A stretch of DNA of 64,000 nucleotides from Tamarix chinensis. Taxonomy: Eukaryota > Streptophyta > Magnoliopsida > Caryophyllales > Tamaricaceae. Every line of letters starts with the position of its first letter. Position 1 is the first letter of the stretch. The notes beneath the pieces are model-generated. The model was not told the origin of the DNA and ran no database searches. It was given only the letters and a program-made list of their open reading frames with translations. The DNA is taken from positions 67,415,566 to 67,479,565 of the forward strand of contig CM060174.1 in the NCBI GenBank assembly GCA_030549775.1. Reading direction: 5' to 3'. Below, piece after piece: positions 58,676-64,000 of this stretch. The position numbers and the translations under genes are program-made.

Positions 58676-59070
58676 TAGTTTTAATAACGGTTATTTTACA
58701 GTTTTAATAACGGTTTTCAACCGTTATTAAAACGCCCGTTATTAAATCTTTAATAACGGTTCATAACCGTTATCAAAAATATAAAAAAAAACCCGCCAAT
58801 ATGAGCATAAAATGCATTTTTAATAACGGTTTTTGAGAAAAACCGTTGTTAAAAAAGAGGGTTTTAATAACGGTTCTAAAGAAAACCGTTATTAAAAGGT
58901 AGGTTTTAATAACGGTTCTTATGAAAACCGTTATTAAAATGCCAGAGTTTTAATAACGGTTCTTATGAAAACCGTTATTAAAATACCAGAGTTTTAATAA
59001 CGGTTTTAGAATAACCGTTATTAAAACATCTTTTAATAACGGTTTTCTTCAGAACCGTTATTAAAACTTC
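58676..59070. repeat. Subterminal inverted-repeat array (TTTTAATAACGG)
   Basis: The motif TTTTAATAACGGTT and its complement AACCGTTATTAAAA alternate, many pairs lying only 5-8 bp apart, so each pair is a near-perfect palindrome able to form a hairpin with a 14-bp stem. Pairs are spaced about 40-60 bp. Subterminal repeats of this kind are bound by the element-encoded DNA-binding protein in En/Spm. Confidence 0.9.
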
Positions 59071-59383
59071 AGTTTTTTTTTTAGCTATTGCAGTTTTGTT
59101 CCTGCCCACATACACAGTTGTATGTTCAATAATTACCAAATCTGCATTGTAAAACAACATCAATTGATAACATATCTGCAATCACACCATAATTTCATTC
59201 AATCCCTTGTTAATACACCGGACATATATACTCAAGAACAAAATTAGTAGGCATACCACAACTTGGTAGCTCTACACACCAAAGCAAAATGTTTATAAAT
59301 CTAGCTTAATTACAAGACTTAAAGACATAGACAAAATACAAGCCTGCAGAACATATATGCATGTAGATTATATAGATCTCTAC

Positions 59384-62300
59384 CTAATATCGAATGAATG
59401 AATGCACATGCTTGGCCCATTGCTCTCTCACTTCATCAATTTCTTCAACACTGTATTGCTGGCCTTGTGCATAATCATCGGTGAAAAACTACAAATCCCA
59501 AGTTTTGATTAATATACAGTTAGCACTTACGTCAAATATCAAACATATATGTCATGATTCATTAATTAATAGAAAAATATCGAAAAGAAAACATACATGG
59601 CTTGGATCTATGTTGACCGATCTATTTTGGACTATCAGATCCATTGATCTACATACATAGTATCCACAATCTTTGTCGTTTTGCTGTTGTGGACACTGTC
59701 ATATAAATTCAGTTAGCTCTCTAACTATTAGATATTAATTTTAATTAAAATAAAATACGAAATAGTTGCCTTCCTACTTACTATGACAGGCTCGTATTGA
59801 ACATTCTTTGGGTCTGGGACACCATTCCCACCTCTCCTTTGATACGCTGTCCGTAGTGCCCTAATAAATAGAGTTGGATACACAATATTGTAAGTACGCA
59901 TATATACCTCAAATAATGAAAGCTAGCTAGACAAATATATGTATAAATAAGCTAATGAAGTAAGAAGTGAAAAGTATACTAACATGTCGATAAATTCCTT
60001 CCCACCACGACGAGCGACTTCAAAAGGCACGTCATAGGTTCGAAGGGAATCAAACACATAGACTTTATTAAGATCAGGTCGGACGGCGTACAAAACCCAA
60101 TGTTCAGTTGCGAGGTGAGGAATGAGATAGAGCTTGTTGTGTCCCTCAATCAAAATGCGATCCGCTAAATAGTTTATGTGCCTACCCTCTCTTATTGTAC
60201 TACCTTCAGCTATGTAGTATGGGCACACAAACACAATAGAGGACAACATTCCCTCCATCGCAGCTCGAGTAGCTACCAACCTATGGACAACAAAAACAAT
60301 GCATATTTGTTAATAAATAATAACTCATATAAGTGGTCATAAAAATTCCAATTGTATAAGTTAAGAGTACTAAAATCTCAAAATGAAATTATACTTACGT
60401 GACATAGACGGCGACACTTATGGTTGACATCCATTCTTGATTATAAATGTCGCTTATGTCAGCCGTCGATACCATGTAAGTAGCATCGTCCCTCCCAACA
60501 TACTCAGGACGACAATCAATGAAAATATAATTGTCCCTGAGGTAGTTTTGGGGATAAAAATATAATAACGCTAATGCTGGTGGAGGTTGGCTTTGCTGAT
60601 CTAAAGAAGGAATCTTTTGTGGGGCAACTGATTTTTCAGATTTAGCTCTCTTTCCTTTAGCAGCGCCCTTTTTTGTGTTGCTCGTTCTGCTAGTACCTCT
60701 CTTGGTTTTACTAGCAGAAGCAGTCTTCTTTTTTGATTCCTTAATTGATAATATTAAACAAAATATATATTGAGCATATAAATATATATATATATATATG
60801 AAAAAGGTATATATAGTGTAACTACTAAACAAGGTCTAATGAACATGTCAAATGTCAATACCTCTTCAATAGTGAGACGTATTTGATCCGCAGGCCAAGC
60901 CACAAAGCTTCCATGAGCTTCTAGTACTGTGGTTGCCTCATCGCCCTCATTATAACAAGGCAAGTGTGCACTGCCAATGATTGGAGTGTCAATACTCACC
61001 GGCCTTGTATTTAGGGCTAAATTGTACCCGTGGATTGTCTGCGTTTCAATACTGTGACTAATGCGGACCCTTCCTTTCGCCAAAATTGTTGAAAGGTCAT
61101 TCGCTAATAAGTCACATTTATGCAAACCCTAAACAAAAATATTACACATTATTAATAATTTATTACATCGAATACATTTAATAACAATTCATAGTTTGTA
61201 ATGCTTACCTCGGGAAGAGTAGAAAGAAATGCATCAGCTTCACAACTATCTCTGACGCTATTTACATTAGGTATGTGAAGCTGATCATGGTGTACTGAAT
61301 CGGATGGCTTATACCCTTGAGATTTAATAAATGACAACTCTTGCTCCATTGTTGCCATCCGTTCAAATGCCACGTTCAATTTTTGGGTGAGGATAGCGAC
61401 TTGCTCATTAGTGCTACGAGAACCACGAGATCGACCACATATGCTCGTTCTCGTAACACCCAATCCAATGCCCCTGTGTCTTCCAGGGTGTTCTACAATT
61501 CCTATAGCCTGGGCCACAATGCTATGTTGGTCCACCTCCTCACCTTCTGACGTTTCAAGTTCGTCCTGTAAATTTAACTCATAGGAATAAGCATAATATA
61601 ACAGTTTTCTATAAGAAAACTAAGTAGGGTTCTAGATATCTACAAACTTACAATTTTTTTGGCTGCAACATCAACATATTCATTAATATATCCATCTCTT
61701 GTTGCTCTAGCCTTCTTCCATAATATACCAATATTGATGGACGAGGTACATGGATCCAAGTCTTGGGCTAGGAGCTACAAATCAAAAAATATTCTTAATT
61801 AAGAATATTATTATAAAATTTAACATTTACATGTAAATAGATAATGACAAAATGCATACCAACTCCTCTTCAAGGCCCGCATAGCCTTTGCGAGCCATAT
61901 TATGCCGATATTTATTTTGCTTGGCAATCTCTTTATTTTGGGTACTTTTTTCCTATGTGACAAGCCAAAACATAATGACATGGTTATTTCAATATTAAGC
62001 ATAATACTGGGATTGATACAAAAAGTTTAATTGTTATCTAACAAGTACCTTAAAATCCACCGTAAGACGATAAGCAATGAATTGGTTCCAACTTTCTTGA
62101 TCGATGAAACCGTATCGTTTGGGTGGGTTCTGCCGTACAGAACCATCATTCTTTCTATACATTTTTCTACGAGCTAAATATGACCTAAATGTTCTTAGAC
62201 GCTCCCCACAATGTCTAAGAAGCCATTTCTTCCTACTCTCTGGGACATTGAACACTTTCTGCAAAATAAGACATGTAGATGTATACCGATGATAATGTTA

Positions 62301-62618
62301 TAAAATTAATAACATTTGACATACAAAAATGATTACATAAAATAGCATTTTTACCGTGATTTCCTTCCAAATATGCTCCTTATGACCCTGTGGAACCTGC
62401 TTCCAATTATTATAGGAGATAGGAACACGGTTACGGGTCACAAGGGAAATGTAGGTCAAGAACATATCTGCGTAAGGGCCGATGGGAAGATTGTAAGTAT
62501 TCCATCCCAAATCGACTACTTCTCCTCTATTCCTCATGTCTACGATAATTCTCATAATCGTAGGTCCCCTCTTCCCTTCTTCATCACTGCTATCCCTATC
62601 AATGTTTTTGTTGGCCAT
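59384..62618 (-). CDS. CACTA-associated protein with C48 (Ulp1-like) protease domain, 11 exons
   Basis: Exons on the minus strand: 62618-62355, 62258-62049, 61952-61860, 61774-61652, 61565-61209, 61128-60862, 60739-60399, 60280-59984, 59860-59782, 59695-59597, 59488-59384. All introns are GT-AG, lengths and phases are consistent, and the joined frame is 744 codons without a stop. The N-terminal part (residues about 1-280; GPTIMRIIVDMR, NWKQVP, RKKWLLRHCGERLRTFRS) resembles the plant transposase family of Ptta/En/Spm elements. Then come a coiled-coil-like segment (exon 5), a region with FVAWPADQIRLT (exon 6), a basic Lys/Ser/Thr linker (exon 7) and the protease. The protease shows His in EHWVLYAV, Asp in VYVFDS, Gln in CPQQQND and Cys in DCGYYV. 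It probably acts on SUMO-like conjugates or on element proteins; the substrate is unknown. The start at 62618 has no upstream in-frame rival that I can support. Confidence 0.85.
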
Positions 62619-62716
62619 ATCTCTACAAAAAATAAATAAATAAATTATGTTAGAATGTTATGTATTGAGCATAATAATATACCATTATATTATCGATACG
62701 AATCATGCTTAGAAAG

Positions 62717-63052
62717 AATTAATCTCAAATGTATCATGCTATTCTATATATATATATACGAATCATGTTAACACGTTTCCAAAAAGATATTAATACTAAC
62801 CCTAACCCTAACCCTAATTAACCATAATAAACGATAAACCCTAACCCTAACCCTAACCCTAGCTAATTAACCATAATTTATTATAATAAAACCTAACCCT
62901 AAACCACAAAAAAAAACCTAATCCCTAAACCTAGCTAAATGTAATTAAAGCATAATATATAAATCATATTATTAATTATTATTATTATTATTATTATTAT
63001 TATCATACATAATTATTTCTCTCTATTTAATTAATCTCAAATGTATCATGCT

Positions 63053-63107
<55 letters not shown>

Positions 63108-63370
63108 GAATCATGTTAACACATTTCCAAAAAGATATTAATACTAACCCTAACCCTAACCCTAATTAACCCTAATTAACCATAATAAACGATAAACCCT
63201 AACCCTAGCTAATTAATTAACCATAATTTATTATAATAAAACCTAACCCTAAACCACAAAAAAAAACCTAATCCCTAAACCTAGCTAAATGTAATTAAAG
63301 CATAATATATAAATCATATTATTAATTATTATTATTATTATTATTCTTATCGATCATATACAATTATTTC
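62717..63370. repeat. About 312-bp tandem duplication in the CACTA 5' region
   Basis: The block from aatctcaaatgtatcatgct at 62721 recurs from 63033. Both copies contain the (TA)n run, cgaatcatgttaacac, ccaaaaagatattaatac, the CCCTAA run, aacctaatccctaaacctag and an (ATT)n run. The second copy has a much longer (TA)n (about 63058-63106) and fewer CCCTAA units. Confidence 0.9.
62796..62861. repeat. Short telomere-like CCCTAA runs (telo-box)
   Basis: Three CCCTAA hexamers lie at about 62798-62817 and about four more at 62838-62861, the latter opening with aaaccctaa. The duplicated block repeats them at 63145-63175 and 63194-63207. AAACCCTAA is the plant telo-box, a promoter element known from genes of the translation machinery. 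Here it sits 180-590 bp upstream of the protease gene start. Confidence 0.7.
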
Positions 63371-63614
63371 TCTCTATTTAATTATTCACTTTTATATATT
63401 CCTTATTCTCTATATCTATTTAATCCTCATCAAATAGCAATCATTAACATATGCATATATAAAATATATTTGCATTTCATTATATGACATTTCCTATATC
63501 TTATTGCTAGTGATCTCCTATACTTATTAATGAAAATATGTGTGTGTGTGTGTGTATATATATATATAGTTTTTATGAGTGAAAATGTATATAATTCTAC
63601 ACTCACATTCATAT

Positions 63615-63648
<34 letters not shown>

Positions 63649-64000
63649 GTAAAGGTCTCGGCCAACACATGCATTTGTTAATATATAACAATAACGCAAC
63701 AAATTCAACCAAAAACAGCAAAATTTTCAGCCAATACATTAAACAACCCATTTTCGAACGACAAACCACAATCTTTCAATAACAAACAAACGAAACCCTG
63801 TACCAACATGCATGCATTTATATATATATACATATATAAGTAGATAAAATGTTACGAGAAGAAGAACAAACACATACATAAAGTGAGCTAGCTACAAACA
63901 CGACGGTGAGAATGTTGAGAGAGGCAAGGGGCTTCAAACACGACAGAGGATGGTGCAAGTGCTAGCTAGCTTCGGAACAATGACAGCACGCACATGCAGA
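63371..64000. other. Upstream part of the CACTA element, no gene recognised
   Basis: It holds (TG)n(TA)n at about 63538-63567, (TA)n at about 63627-63649 and AT-rich sequence, then a less AT-rich end (63880-64000) with repeated caaacacgac phrases and agctagcta. It probably belongs to the untranslated 5' part or an intron of the element's transcript. No coding frame is supported. Confidence 0.4.

Larger units (their letters stand above)
58661..64000 (-). mobile_element. CACTA (En/Spm-like) transposon with protease gene, right end outside the window
   Basis: The left terminus is CACTACCCCAAAAAGTAG at 58661. It is followed by a dense array of TTTTAATAACGG and its complement (58676-59070), then a complete minus-strand gene (59384-62618) and its AT-rich upstream region. 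The left half of a 3-bp target duplication would be aga (58658-58660). The other terminus is not found before 64000, so the element is at least 5.3 kb. The transposase usually adjoining such a gene (TNP2 type) is not visible here and may follow beyond the edge. Confidence 0.85.

Noticed and set aside
62796..63207. Interstitial telomere
   Set aside because: Only three to four hexamers per run, inside a transposon leader. It is too short for a telomere remnant and better read as telo-box-like elements.
1..64000. CRISPR array, bacterial operon or defence island
   Set aside because: The repeats present are minisatellites and transposon parts. Introns, LTRs and plant transposons show that this is plant nuclear DNA.

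Overview
The window is nuclear DNA from a flowering plant, and nearly all of it is nested transposable elements. The evidence is Ty1/copia and Ty3/gypsy-type LTR retrotransposons, a plant L1-type LINE, two Cassandra-type LTRs carrying a 5S-rRNA-like segment, hAT and CACTA (En/Spm) DNA transposons with their characteristic ends, and a plant BCS1-like AAA-ATPase gene. The species cannot be told from the sequence. No tool was run; all coordinates and comparisons were made by reading.

Layout. 1-5960: a CACTA-type 3' end (to 2142), a piece of a minus-oriented long LTR (2143-4710), a minus-strand Cassandra LTR (4752-5037), and a second, decayed copy of the same CACTA 3' end (to 5960). 5961-8362: nothing recognised. 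8363-13470: a young, structurally complete Ty1/copia element on the minus strand, with two 502-bp LTRs, a perfect 5-bp target duplication and one in-frame stop in its polyprotein. 14140-20330: an old copia gag/protease remnant split by a degraded L1-type LINE (15184-20006). 23190-24483: gypsy integrase debris and a 276-bp tandem duplication. 24639-39823: a decayed long LTR containing a duplicated gypsy reverse-transcriptase segment, two nested solo LTRs of about 4 kb (27692-31695 and 33081-37332, each with a perfect 5-bp target duplication) and a Cassandra LTR (38865-39169, perfect 5-bp duplication).

40061-41776 is a non-autonomous hAT-like element with a perfect 8-bp duplication. It ends 250 bp upstream of the only host gene recognised, a two-exon BCS1-like AAA-ATPase (42027-44075) that appears to have lost one base in exon 2. 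45840-54633 is a hAT element whose transposase is cut by a 4408-bp solo LTR (46886-51293, perfect duplication TTTGG). 54883-58660 holds an LTR-like fragment, a CACTA left end, a small hAT MITE and a ~70-bp minisatellite containing a 500-base assembly gap.

From 58661 to beyond the right edge lies the best-preserved DNA transposon. It is a CACTA element with an array of inverted TTTTAATAACGG motifs at its end and a minus-strand gene. That gene can be resolved by eye into 11 exons with GT-AG introns and an uninterrupted 744-codon frame, ending in a C48 (Ulp1-like) protease domain with all catalytic residues. A transposase of the TNP2 type is not visible and may lie outside the window.

I found no evidence of a new enzymatic or defence system. 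The points most worth following are the intact CACTA protease gene with its subterminal hairpin array and telo-box-containing leader, the reverse-transcriptase segment duplicated inside an LTR, and the hAT insertion next to the frameshifted ATPase gene.
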